A stretch of 64,000 nt of DNA from positions 124,001 to 188,000 of the forward strand of contig QQVN01000005.1 of assembly GCA_003352285.1 (NCBI GenBank), read 5' to 3'. Both the position numbers and the translations under genes were made by a program. Positions 26,783 to 35,488 of the stretch are shown here, piece after piece. Within the stretch, counting starts at the first letter, position 1. Each line of letters opens with the position of its first letter. This DNA comes from Thermoproteota archaeon. GTDB taxonomy: Archaea; Thermoproteota; Nitrososphaeria; Nitrososphaerales; Nitrosopumilaceae. The notes beneath the pieces are model-generated. The model did no database searches. It saw only the letters and a program-made list of their open reading frames with translations, and was not told the DNA's origin.

Positions 26783-28311
26783 TCATAGGATACGTAATTG
26801 GAGAATCAAAACCTACAAGAATTACTGCTCTAGCTTCAAGAGCACTATCAATAGGAGAATATGTTATTATCAATTCTGATGAAGGTAAAATTTTAGGATT
26901 AGTTGAAAGATCATATGTTTCAAGTGTAGCATTATCAGATGTTAGAAATTTTGATGAAGCAGTAGAAAGCAAAGAGATTGCAGAGATTAACAAACGAGAT
27001 AAGGGGTACACATCACAAATAATGATTTTGGGTTTCTTAGATAAATTACAAAAAGGTCAATCAATAGTTCCTGCAATACCTCCATTACCAGGAACAGAAA
27101 TTCTTGAAGCATCAAAAAAAGATTTGGAGAAAATTTTTGGGCCTGATGGAAATGAATGGATAAGAATTGGTTCTCTTTTAAGGAATCCAGAAATTGATGC
27201 AAAAATTAACATCAACAAAATAGTTGCGCGTCATGTTGGAATTTTGGCGATGACTGGAATGGGGAAAAGCAATCTAGTTTCATTACTAGCAAAACAAATT
27301 GACAGTCTAAGTGGGACTGTGATAATTTTTGATTATCATGACGACTACAGTAATCTAGCCATTCCAAGAATTAATGTGATTGATGCAAAGATCAATCCCA
27401 GACTTTTAGATGCAGAATCACTTGGGGAAGTGTTAGAGATACGGGATAATGCTAGTATTCAACAAAGAATTCTTCGTATGGCGTTTACCAAACAAGTTAA
27501 AGAAAGTAAAGACTTCTGGATGGCACTAAATGATCAAGTAGAAGAAATAATTCAACTAAATAAAAAAGACAAAAAAGAATACACATACTCTGGTGGAAGG
27601 GTTCAAGACAAAATTGATGATGCGCAACATAAATTTTCAGATATTTTAGATCCCGATGTAGTTGATCCCATTGGTCTAATCAAAGAGGGAAGAATTAACG
27701 TACTGAATATTTCTAGCCTTAGTGAAAAACAGGCAAATGTAGCTGTTTCATATTATCTTCAAGAATTACTAAATGACAGAAAAGAATCAATTCGTGCAAA
27801 AAATGCAAAACAAACAACAAAGAGGTCCCCTAGATTTGGAACTTCAATTTTTGTAGTAATTGAAGAGGCCCACGTGTTTATTCCCAAAGGAGAAGATACA
27901 CAAGCAAAGTATTGGGCATCAAAAATTGCCAGAGAAGGTAGAAAGTTTGGACTCGGTTTAGCAGTAGTTTCACAGCGACCAAGGAGCCTAGATCCAAATA
28001 TTTTAAGCCAAATGGGTTCACTTGCAATAATGAAAATTGTTCAAGAAGATGATCAGAGTCAAATCACGTCAGCGGCTGAATCAATCAGTAAAAATTTGAT
28101 AGAGCAATTAACATCACTAAATGTAGGCGATGCAATTTTAGTTGGACAATGGGCAAATCTTCCATCAATAGTTCACATTCAAGAAGTTAAAGAAAAGACC
28201 AGGGGAGCAGATCAAAATGCAGTGACAGAGTGGGCAGTTGCAAAAAAATTTGAAGGAATCGCAAAGGAATCAACACAAAAACTTATTCAAAAAGACTTGT
28301 TAGTTGATTAG
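26779..28311 (+). CDS. herA: Bipolar DNA helicase/translocase HerA
   Basis: A 510-residue FtsK/HerA ATPase. An N-terminal HAS-barrel covers about 1-120. Walker A GMTGMGKSN is near 160-166, Walker B is FVVIEEAHVFIP near 360, and the arginine-finger region is VVSQRPRSLDPNILSQ. It forms a hexameric ring driving NurA. The TTG start overlaps the nurA stop by four bases, so the two are translationally coupled. Confidence 0.95.
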   Translation: MIIGYVIGESKPTRITALASRALSIGEYVIINSDEGKILGLVERSYVSSVALSDVRNFDEAVESKEIAEINKRDKGYTSQIMILGFLDKLQKGQSIVPAIPPLPGTEILEASKKDLEKIFGPDGNEWIRIGSLLRNPEIDAKININKIVARHVGILAMTGMGKSNLVSLLAKQIDSLSGTVIIFDYHDDYSNLAIPRINVIDAKINPRLLDAESLGEVLEIRDNASIQQRILRMAFTKQVKESKDFWMALNDQVEEIIQLNKKDKKEYTYSGGRVQDKIDDAQHKFSDILDPDVVDPIGLIKEGRINVLNISSLSEKQANVAVSYYLQELLNDRKESIRAKNAKQTTKRSPRFGTSIFVVIEEAHVFIPKGEDTQAKYWASKIAREGRKFGLGLAVVSQRPRSLDPNILSQMGSLAIMKIVQEDDQSQITSAAESISKNLIEQLTSLNVGDAILVGQWANLPSIVHIQEVKEKTRGADQNAVTEWAVAKKFEGIAKESTQKLIQKDLLVD

Positions 28312-28312
28312 A

Positions 28313-29464
28313 ATGCGTTTTTCACACATTTCAGACACACACCTAGGATTAACTCAATACAACTCAGAAGAAAGAGAGAACGATGTCTATGAAGCATTTA
28401 GTCAGGCAATAGACAGATCAATTGCAGATAAAGTGGACTTTGTAATTTTTGCCGGAGATATTTTCCACACTCCAAGTCCAAGTGGGACTGCAATAATGCA
28501 TATGGCTCATGCATTAAAAAAACTAAAACAAAATAACATAGAATCGTTTTTCATCTTAGGAGAGCATGATATTAGTAGAATAAGGGCATATCCGGTTCCG
28601 TACGTCTATCATAAACTTGAATTTTCAAAATATATCGGACAAGGCGACCCCATTTACTTTAAGGATGTCATGATAGTTGGATTTGATAAAATAAGAAAAA
28701 GTGAAATAAATGAATTTGAAGAAAAATTTGCAAAAGTTGATTCTTTAGCAAAAGAATTCAAAGGTCATAAAATTTTAGTATTACATCAAGGGTTATCGGA
28801 AGTAAACAAATTTGCTGGAGAATTAAGTGCTAATGATCTTCCAAAAAATTTTACATATTATGCAATGGGTCACCTTCATGACAAATTTTTAAAATCATTT
28901 ACTAATCTAGGAGGACCGCTAGCATATCCAGGTTCAACGGAATTAACCACCAGTGAAGGAATTAAGGAAACGTCCAAAGGATTTTTTGAAGTGGATATTT
29001 CAAGTCAAAATGCAGAGCCTGAATGGATAGAGCTTGAACTTCGAGCTCAGAGATCACTTGTGGTAAATTTTGATGATCTTAGTTCATCTATTGACCAGAT
29101 TATTGGAGAGTTTAGAAATTCAAAGAAAAAGCCGATTGTAGATATTAAAATTCGAGGTAAAGACATACCGTCAGATGTTGTTCAAGCACAAGTTTCACGT
29201 CTTATTCCTGAGACATTATACTGTTCATGGAAAATTGCAAGAGAAGGAGATAATTCATCAATTTACTTGGAAAAACCTGCGAAAATTGATGATGAGTTAC
29301 TAAAGCTTGCAATAACTTCGTTGAAATCTGAACATCTTGGAAATTTTGCAATAAACGAACTACTCCCGCTTCTGACTTCAAATCAGGTTGAAATAGCAAA
29401 TCAGATGGTTGTAGATAATTACAGACAATTCAGAAAGGAGAAACTAAATGATAAGAACAGTTGA
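28313..29464 (+). CDS. mre11: Double-strand break repair nuclease Mre11
   Basis: About 383 residues with the calcineurin-like phosphoesterase motifs: DTHLG at the N-terminus, FAGDIFH, LGEHD, LHQG and GHLHD. Motif III reads GEHD where Mre11 enzymes usually have GNHD. The capping domain and a C-terminal helical Rad50-binding part follow. The ATG at 28313 is preferred, and a TTG at 28304 is in frame. It overlaps rad50 by 17 bases. Confidence 0.94.
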   Translation: MRFSHISDTHLGLTQYNSEERENDVYEAFSQAIDRSIADKVDFVIFAGDIFHTPSPSGTAIMHMAHALKKLKQNNIESFFILGEHDISRIRAYPVPYVYHKLEFSKYIGQGDPIYFKDVMIVGFDKIRKSEINEFEEKFAKVDSLAKEFKGHKILVLHQGLSEVNKFAGELSANDLPKNFTYYAMGHLHDKFLKSFTNLGGPLAYPGSTELTTSEGIKETSKGFFEVDISSQNAEPEWIELELRAQRSLVVNFDDLSSSIDQIIGEFRNSKKKPIVDIKIRGKDIPSDVVQAQVSRLIPETLYCSWKIAREGDNSSIYLEKPAKIDDELLKLAITSLKSEHLGNFAINELLPLLTSNQVEIANQMVVDNYRQFRKEKLNDKNS

Positions 29465-31535
29465 GATTGGAGATTTTCTATCCCACTCAGATACAAAACT
29501 AAATTTTGAAAATGGAGTTACAGTCTTTGTAGGCCATAATGGAGCAGGTAAATCAAGTGTTATTGATGCAATTACATTTGCATTATTTGGACAACACACA
29601 AGAAAATCTAACAAAGGATTAGTACGTAGGGGACAAAATCAAGGATTTGCAAGCATTACGTTTACTGTGGGAGATAGAGAGTATAGATCAACTAGAAAAA
29701 TAGACACAAAGGGTACAATGTCATCACAATTCTTAGAGAGAAAAGAGGAAGATTGGATTCCAATTGCAGAAGGAGAAAGAAAGCAATTTGGAGAATCTAT
29801 GACAAAAAAAATTGAATCAGCCATTGGTTTAGATTTTGAAAAATTAAAAATTGCATCAATTGTTCAGCAAGGAGAACTTAATTCAATAATCAAGGCAAAA
29901 CCAAAAGAATTCAAAGAGTTGATTAATGCCATAATAGGTATCGACAAGCTGGATATTTCATCAGAATTTATGAAAGAAATTCTAAAAAACTTCAGACATA
30001 CCATAAAAACTGAATTAAACTATGACGATACGCAAATTGACTTTTTAAAAAATGAGGTCGATAGATCAAAAGAAGAAGTAGAAAAAAACATTCCCTTACA
30101 TAAACAAATCATTGCAGAAAAAGAAAAAATTCAAAATGAGATAAAACAACTTAAAGAAAAAATAGAAAGAGATTCCCCCAAATTGGATAAAATTCAGCAA
30201 TTAAATTTGAGAAAAGATGAATTGGTAAAATATGCAAAAGATGCAATCTTGTCAATTCAGAAAGATATCACTCAAAAAGAGAGGAAAATTAGTGAATGTG
30301 AAGGCTGTTTTGACATAATTACGAAGAAAAATGATTTGGAAAACGTATTAAAAACAATTGAAGAAAGTATTGAAGATTCGTTAAAGAAAATTGAAGGCCT
30401 TAAGCTGAAAATAGCTTCTCTAAATGAACAAGAATCTATTGCAAAAAAACTACATCTTGATGACGGTAAATGCCCAGTGTGTGATTCTAAAGTTGATCAT
30501 TTGAATCCATTATTTCAGGAAGAGCACCTCAGAGAAGAGATCAATAGAATGAAAAATGAGACTATAAAGTTGGAAAAGGATCACGGAGCATACACTATAA
30601 AGAAGAATGATTTTACAAAGAAGATTCAGCAGATTAGAGATGCAGAAACAATTCTCCGAACTCATTCAATTACATCAATTCAAGAAATTAGTCAATTAAA
30701 ACAAGAAGTACAAAATAAGCGTAGTGACATACAAAAAATTCCATTAACAATTAATTCAAGACAATTAGTTGAGATTGCATCAATTGACTCACACTCAAAG
30801 CAGTTGTATGAAAAAATCCATCAACTTGAAGAACAGACAAAAGATTTTGATTTTGAATCATTTAAAAATTTGAAAAATTCTTTGACAGATAAAGAAAGAG
30901 AGGGAAGTAGTTTAGATCAGAAATTAGGAGCCATACAAGAAAAAATTCGAAATGATGAAGAAAGAATTTCCAAAACAGAATCAGCGTTAAAAGAATTGAA
31001 TGTTGTCAAACAGTATATCGATAATCTTGTAAACATTCAAAACAATGTTTTTAGTCGTGACGGTCCAGTTGCAACAAGTTTAAGATCATGGGCATTAGAC
31101 ATGATTTCACTTAAGGCATCTGAATATCTATCCATGTTAAACACAAAGATTCAGCGAATAGAGTTATCAGAAAAAGCTAGGGATGTATCAATAATTTGTT
31201 ACTCAAAAACCACCAGTTTAGATTTAGAATCTTTGAGTGGTGGGGAGCAGGTAAGCATTGCACTAGCACTAAGACTTGGAATGACTCAGTTACTAGGAAC
31301 TTCCAATCTGAATTTTGTCATTCTAGATGAGCCAACAATGCATTTAGATGAAGAACGAAGAAGATCATTAGTCAAAGTTCTATCTCAACTTTCAGAGATA
31401 GGAAATCTACAAGAAAAAGTACCTATGCAGTTTATTATAATTACTCATGATGCAGAGATTTTTCAAGATTCTGCAGTTGAGCAGATTTTCAGATTCGAAT
31501 CTTCCAATTCAGGAACGGTAGTTACAGCACTCTAG
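29448..31535 (+). CDS. rad50: SMC-like repair ATPase Rad50
   Basis: A 695-residue ATPase. Walker A GHNGAGKSS is at about 29-37. Two coiled-coil arms of roughly 150 residues flank a zinc hook CPVC at about 341-344. The signature LSGGEQ is near 596 and Walker B FVILDEPTMHLD near 623. It is shorter than the 850-1000 residues usual in other archaea, so the coils must be short. It bridges and senses DNA ends with Mre11. Confidence 0.96.
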   Translation: MIRTVEIGDFLSHSDTKLNFENGVTVFVGHNGAGKSSVIDAITFALFGQHTRKSNKGLVRRGQNQGFASITFTVGDREYRSTRKIDTKGTMSSQFLERKEEDWIPIAEGERKQFGESMTKKIESAIGLDFEKLKIASIVQQGELNSIIKAKPKEFKELINAIIGIDKLDISSEFMKEILKNFRHTIKTELNYDDTQIDFLKNEVDRSKEEVEKNIPLHKQIIAEKEKIQNEIKQLKEKIERDSPKLDKIQQLNLRKDELVKYAKDAILSIQKDITQKERKISECEGCFDIITKKNDLENVLKTIEESIEDSLKKIEGLKLKIASLNEQESIAKKLHLDDGKCPVCDSKVDHLNPLFQEEHLREEINRMKNETIKLEKDHGAYTIKKNDFTKKIQQIRDAETILRTHSITSIQEISQLKQEVQNKRSDIQKIPLTINSRQLVEIASIDSHSKQLYEKIHQLEEQTKDFDFESFKNLKNSLTDKEREGSSLDQKLGAIQEKIRNDEERISKTESALKELNVVKQYIDNLVNIQNNVFSRDGPVATSLRSWALDMISLKASEYLSMLNTKIQRIELSEKARDVSIICYSKTTSLDLESLSGGEQVSIALALRLGMTQLLGTSNLNFVILDEPTMHLDEERRRSLVKVLSQLSEIGNLQEKVPMQFIIITHDAEIFQDSAVEQIFRFESSNSGTVVTAL

Positions 31536-32029
31536 CCGCCAGTAAGCTTGGCAAACTTTTCATTTTTGCTAAGTTTTTCCATAAATTCAATGTTGGATAA
31601 AGCAACAACTGCTGATTCTACTACTGGCTCATCAGGATCATTTAGAGCCTTTTGGAGTGCTTCTTTTGCCTCCTTATTTCCTACAACACCTAATGCTATT
31701 GCAGCTTCATGTCGTACAAACATGCTAGGATCATTTAATGTGGCATCAACTAGATGGGGAACACATATTGAATGACCCATTTGACCTAATGAAAAAGCAG
31801 CCTCGTGTCGGACTAGCTCATTAACATCATTTTTGAGAACTTTGGCAATGTAGGGTACTTTGTCTTCTCCACCAAAATCTACCAAGATGCAAGTTGATCG
31901 AGTTCTCACTACATAATCATCATGTTCTAAAAGATTTACAAAATATTTTACATCTTTTTTTTCATATTTTTCTTCCATTTCGGAAAATAGTTTTAATCGC
32001 TCATCAGTCACGACTTGTTTTTGACTCAA
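31532..32029 (-). CDS. HEAT-repeat protein with two His-Glu motifs (half-DOHH-like)
   Basis: About 165 residues made of four or five HEAT/PBS-lyase-type repeats. Two successive repeats carry VRHEAAFSLGQMG and VRHEAAIALGVVG, with the His residues 32 apart, closely like the iron-binding repeats of eukaryotic deoxyhypusine hydroxylase, which has four such HE pairs. The TTG at 32029 is preferred because a minus-strand TATA element (about 32050-32058) lies 26 bases upstream. An ATG at 32092 is also in frame. It converges on rad50 with a 4-base overlap. It could also be a simple scaffold. Confidence 0.82.
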   Translation of the reverse strand: MSQKQVVTDERLKLFSEMEEKYEKKDVKYFVNLLEHDDYVVRTRSTCILVDFGGEDKVPYIAKVLKNDVNELVRHEAAFSLGQMGHSICVPHLVDATLNDPSMFVRHEAAIALGVVGNKEAKEALQKALNDPDEPVVESAVVALSNIEFMEKLSKNEKFAKLTGG

Positions 32030-32129
32030 TGATAAATGCCACCTAGTCTCATATATTATCCTAATTCGTATTTTCAAATTAAGGAAAGACATAGTTATGT
32101 TTTTAATAGAAAATCAAATCAACTAAATT

Positions 32130-32789
32130 ATGCGAGCAAAGATAGGCGAGAAAGCACCTAATCTCAAAATTTCCGAATGGGTCCAAGGAATGCCAACAAA
32201 TTTTGATCAGGAGAAAGACAAGATCATTCTCGCAGAGGTTTTCCAAGTAAATTGTCCGGGATGTTTTATGTATGGCATACCTGAGGCGATAAACATCTAC
32301 AACAAATACAAGGATGAAGGAGTTCGAGTCGTAGGCATTGCAACAGCGTTTGAGGATTTTGATAAAAATACACTAGACAATTTGAAATTATTGTTAAAAA
32401 CAGGAGAAGTGATTGGAGATACCCTTCAATCACTTGGTCAATACAAGCAGCTGGATGGAAACAAAATACCATATAAAATACCATTTCCAGTAGCTATGGA
32501 TTCCCTTATCAAGGAAACAGGTGAGATCGATAATGCAAGAATTATGGATTTTATTTATTCACAAATTCCAGCATTTGATTCACAACCAGAAGATTATCGC
32601 ACTCAGATTATTCAAAGAGTCAAAGATTACATGAAATCAAAAGAGTATACTGCAGAAACATTTGAGATGTTTTCCTTGCAAGGAACACCATCTACAATTC
32701 TAGTTGACAGAAAAGGAATATTACGAGACGTATCCTTTGGGCAGAGCGGTAATTTGGAACCAATGATTCAATCATTACTTAATGAGTGA
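32130..32789 (+). CDS. Thioredoxin-fold redoxin (TlpA/AhpC-TSA like)
   Basis: A 219-residue cytosolic redoxin without a signal peptide. The N-terminus KIGEKAPNLKISEWVQG is typical of the AhpC/TSA-TlpA group, and the active site is NCPGC at about 41-45 (CxxC). The cis-Pro region is GTPSTILVDRKG near the C-terminus. It is longer than usual, with a helical insertion in the middle. It is probably a disulfide reductase. Its 3' end overlaps the convergent PEFG protein by 15 bases. Confidence 0.85.
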   Translation: MRAKIGEKAPNLKISEWVQGMPTNFDQEKDKIILAEVFQVNCPGCFMYGIPEAINIYNKYKDEGVRVVGIATAFEDFDKNTLDNLKLLLKTGEVIGDTLQSLGQYKQLDGNKIPYKIPFPVAMDSLIKETGEIDNARIMDFIYSQIPAFDSQPEDYRTQIIQRVKDYMKSKEYTAETFEMFSLQGTPSTILVDRKGILRDVSFGQSGNLEPMIQSLLNE

Positions 32790-33254
32790 CCGCTTTTTTA
32801 AAAATAAAAGACCAATCAGTCCAGTAGCCAAAACCAAAGGAGCTATTTCAGAAAACTCTGGTAGGTAAGTGGTTCCAATAATATCTAGAGTGTGTTTTCC
32901 TGTACCTACGAATTCAAGTGTAATAAATGATATTTGCTCACTTGTCTGTACCTTTGGAAAAATTTCTACATCATTAAGGAAAAAAGTGAAATTGCCATTG
33001 ATCAAATTTTTAGGAATGTAAATTTCTGCTAAATTATTTTCTAGTCCACTATCAATTGTCAGCGTTAATCGTTTTCCTTCGGCATCAAAATTAATCTTGT
33101 TTACATCAAAATTAGAGACAGTTTCAACTTCAAACTCATAACCACCCGTTTCAATTATGAAGTCTTGTTTCAAACCAGTACGATCAGATAAGGGTGCTGC
33201 AAATGCGGGAGATACAGTTGTAAAAATTATTAAAAGTACCAGTAATGTTTTCAA
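32775..33254 (-). CDS. Exported protein with PEF-type C-terminal sorting signal
   Basis: A 159-residue protein: signal peptide (residues 1-19, ending AFAA), a beta-rich domain, then the motif LPEFSEIAPLVLATGLIGLL followed by the basic end KKR. That is the tripartite layout of PEFG-CTERM substrates of archaeosortases in ammonia-oxidising archaea, with Ser replacing Gly. It should be processed at the cell surface. It begins one base after the L15e gene stop and probably shares its mRNA. Confidence 0.85.
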   Translation of the reverse strand: MKTLLVLLIIFTTVSPAFAAPLSDRTGLKQDFIIETGGYEFEVETVSNFDVNKINFDAEGKRLTLTIDSGLENNLAEIYIPKNLINGNFTFFLNDVEIFPKVQTSEQISFITLEFVGTGKHTLDIIGTTYLPEFSEIAPLVLATGLIGLLFLKKRSLIK

Positions 33255-33255
33255 T

Positions 33256-33714
33256 TTATGCTACGCCAGGTAGAACTCGTTTCCTAAGTTCTTTATCTTT
33301 TGCAATCCTTGGATGATGAGGATCTGCCAATATTACTTCAAACCAATAGTGCATACCATCTTTGTAAACAAAATAAGAACCTAATAGCTTCATGTTTGGA
33401 TGTTTTTCCATAACTCTATTCTCTGCGACTTGTTTCATACTTACGTCTGCTTTAATTCTAGTAACACCAAGATGTTTTGGTCGTCTACCACCTCTTGGGC
33501 GTTGTCGTCTCATGCCGCCTGTACCAACTCGCATTCTGATTACTACAATTCCTTGTTTTGCTTTGTATCCTAGTCTTCGTGCTCGTTGAATTCTACTTGG
33601 AGTGTCAATTCTAGTCATAGCATTTTGTTTACGCCATCCGACAATCCTATCACGAATGTCTGGAGAATTTTCCTTCCACAATTGAACCCAAATTTGGTCT
33701 TGACGACTAGGCAT
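33256..33714 (-). CDS. rpl15e: Ribosomal protein L15e
   Basis: A 152-residue large-subunit protein of archaeal and eukaryotic ribosomes. Recognisable blocks are RIQRARRLGYKAKQG, VVIRMRVGTGGMRRQRPRGG, RRPKHLGV, AENRVMEKHPNMKLLGSY and WFEVILADPHHP. It is highly basic and the expected length. It precedes the PEF-sorted exported protein by one base. That operon is unusual in function. Confidence 0.96.
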   Translation of the reverse strand: MPSRQDQIWVQLWKENSPDIRDRIVGWRKQNAMTRIDTPSRIQRARRLGYKAKQGIVVIRMRVGTGGMRRQRPRGGRRPKHLGVTRIKADVSMKQVAENRVMEKHPNMKLLGSYFVYKDGMHYWFEVILADPHHPRIAKDKELRKRVLPGVA

Positions 33715-33841
33715 ATCGCCAACTAACGAAATCCCCTTAATATCTTATTTGCAATTTGAGAGAGGAAAAATTAGGAATTAACCTCAAATCAGCAAAAAAT
33801 CAATTGATCAGGTTTTAGCAATAAATTGACCACATTCATTC

Positions 33842-34015
33842 TTGAGGAAAATCATCCTAACTCTAAATGATAAAGACTATATCGATTTTTTAGAATCTGC
33901 ACAAGAATGTGAGAAATTATCAGCAGAAGAGATGATTTACGATCTCATTAACTACTATATCAAAGTACAAAGAAACAAGGAAAAAATTCGTGCCAGATTT
34001 CAAAAAAAACTTTGA
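33842..34015 (+). CDS. Small ribbon-helix-helix-like protein
   Basis: A 57-residue ORF from a TTG start, MRKIILTLNDKDYIDFLESA, then helices and a basic tail KEKIRARFQKKL. A short N-terminal strand followed by two helices resembles the CopG/Arc fold, but no family match can be claimed. The stop overlaps the TTG start of the next gene (TTGA), supporting a real, translationally coupled pair. Confidence 0.55.
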   Translation: MRKIILTLNDKDYIDFLESAQECEKLSAEEMIYDLINYYIKVQRNKEKIRARFQKKL

Positions 34016-34305
34016 AGGAAAGCAGTAACAATCAAAATCAGGCAATATTTTCAATGATTGTGAAACCAGCACATGTTTTTGCAGGCTTGATTTTGATAAT
34101 AATTGGTTCATTGATAGTAGTATATGACTATCCACAATTAGAATACCTAAAAAATGTAGAACAAATTACAGAATCAACTGATACAATCGGTTTACAAGGT
34201 AGATTACAGATAGAGTTTACAGTAGGAATAACTATTTTGATTGCAGGAATAATACTAGCAGGATATGGAATGCTTAAAAAAATTAAAGGTTCTTTGGTAA
34301 AGTAA
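34012..34305 (+). CDS. Small two-helix membrane protein
   Basis: A 97-residue protein with hydrophobic segments at about 21-42 and 70-90 and a basic C-terminus MLKKIKGSLVK. The TTG start overlaps the stop of the preceding small gene. An ATG at 34054 (MIVKPAHVF) is an alternative. The family is not recognised. The end overlaps the convergent histidine kinase by 23 bases. Confidence 0.6.
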   Translation: MKESSNNQNQAIFSMIVKPAHVFAGLILIIIGSLIVVYDYPQLEYLKNVEQITESTDTIGLQGRLQIEFTVGITILIAGIILAGYGMLKKIKGSLVK

Positions 34306-35344
34306 TCTTAAAGGTGGTTGGATTAGAAGATAGTGTGATATCGCCGCCGTGTTTTTCGACAATACTTTTACAGATTGATAATCCAAGTCCAGTACCATAA
34401 GATTTAGTGGTAAACATTGGATCAAAGATTTGTGATGCAATAGAATCTGAAATTCCAGGACCTGTATCTTCAAATTCAATCAAAACTTTGTCATTTTTAT
34501 CAGTAATTCGAATAGTAATGTCACCATCCTCATTCATGGCTTGAATTGCATTAGTAATCAAGTTAGCAAAAACAGCTTCTAATTTCCTATAATCACAGTT
34601 AATGCTGACATCTTTTTCTGGACGGTTAATGTTAATGTCAGAAGGTTTCACTATTGAATCAATAGCAGACTCTACTACTGCGCGAAGAGAAACTTTTTGC
34701 AGGTTTAATTCAGTAACACGGACATAATCTAAAACATCATCAACAAGATGGACAATACGTAGTATTGCTCGGTCTATTCTTCCATTATACTGTAATCGCT
34801 CTTCAATCTTCATGTTAGGTTTTGTTTTCATGATACCATGAGTTGTTTTAATGACTGAAAGTGGATTCCTAAGATCATGTGCTAATCTAGAAGTCAATTC
34901 ACCGATGGTAGCCATTTTTTCAGAGCGGGACAACTGCTGTGATTTTTCATCAACCATTTTTTCAAGATATTGCTCACGAATTTCCAATTCCTTTTCTTTG
35001 ACAGTAACTTTTTCAAGTTCTGCACGAAGTTCTTGATTTAGATTGTTGTAAGTTTTTTCTTTAATTTGCATCTCTTGATTTCGTCTGTTTAGTTCATCAT
35101 TTTGTTCTTCGAGGCGTTGAGAAAGATCTTGTAATAGATCAACTTTTCCTTGCAAATCCTGATTAAGTTTAGCAGCAGCGTTAATTTTTTGATTTGAAAT
35201 TTCAGCAATCTCACGTAACTGCATTTCCTTTTCTTTCAAATCCAGTTTAGTAGATTCTAATTCTTTAAACGCCGAAGCCGCAACCTCTGATAAATTTTGA
35301 ATTAATGGATTTGGCAAATCAGGTTTTGAGGTTTGCATAGACAT
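34283..35344 (-). CDS. Soluble sensor histidine kinase with coiled-coil N-terminus
   Basis: A 353-residue kinase without transmembrane segments. Residues 20-130 are a long coiled coil. The HisKA phospho-acceptor box is LAHDLRNPLSVIK, followed by the dimer helix and an HATPase domain with the N box VFANLITNAIQAM and G boxes EDTGPGISD and YGTGLGLSI. The signal must be sensed in the cytoplasm, perhaps through the coil. It may work with the receiver-only regulators at 37524 and 47135, but pairing is only inferred. It is divergent from a coiled-coil gene. Confidence 0.92.
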   Translation of the reverse strand: MSMQTSKPDLPNPLIQNLSEVAASAFKELESTKLDLKEKEMQLREIAEISNQKINAAAKLNQDLQGKVDLLQDLSQRLEEQNDELNRRNQEMQIKEKTYNNLNQELRAELEKVTVKEKELEIREQYLEKMVDEKSQQLSRSEKMATIGELTSRLAHDLRNPLSVIKTTHGIMKTKPNMKIEERLQYNGRIDRAILRIVHLVDDVLDYVRVTELNLQKVSLRAVVESAIDSIVKPSDININRPEKDVSINCDYRKLEAVFANLITNAIQAMNEDGDITIRITDKNDKVLIEFEDTGPGISDSIASQIFDPMFTTKSYGTGLGLSICKSIVEKHGGDITLSSNPTTFKITLPKNL

Positions 35345-35488
35345 TTACTTGAAAATAAAATTTGATGTACTTGTGTTTGTTTGAGATGTACGGACAGAGA
35401 ATTTACCTATTAACGAATGATTTTTCAGAAATTGTCTGTTCTTTTTGGACGCCTATGAAATCATATTTTCATCAATACCTAAAATAAC

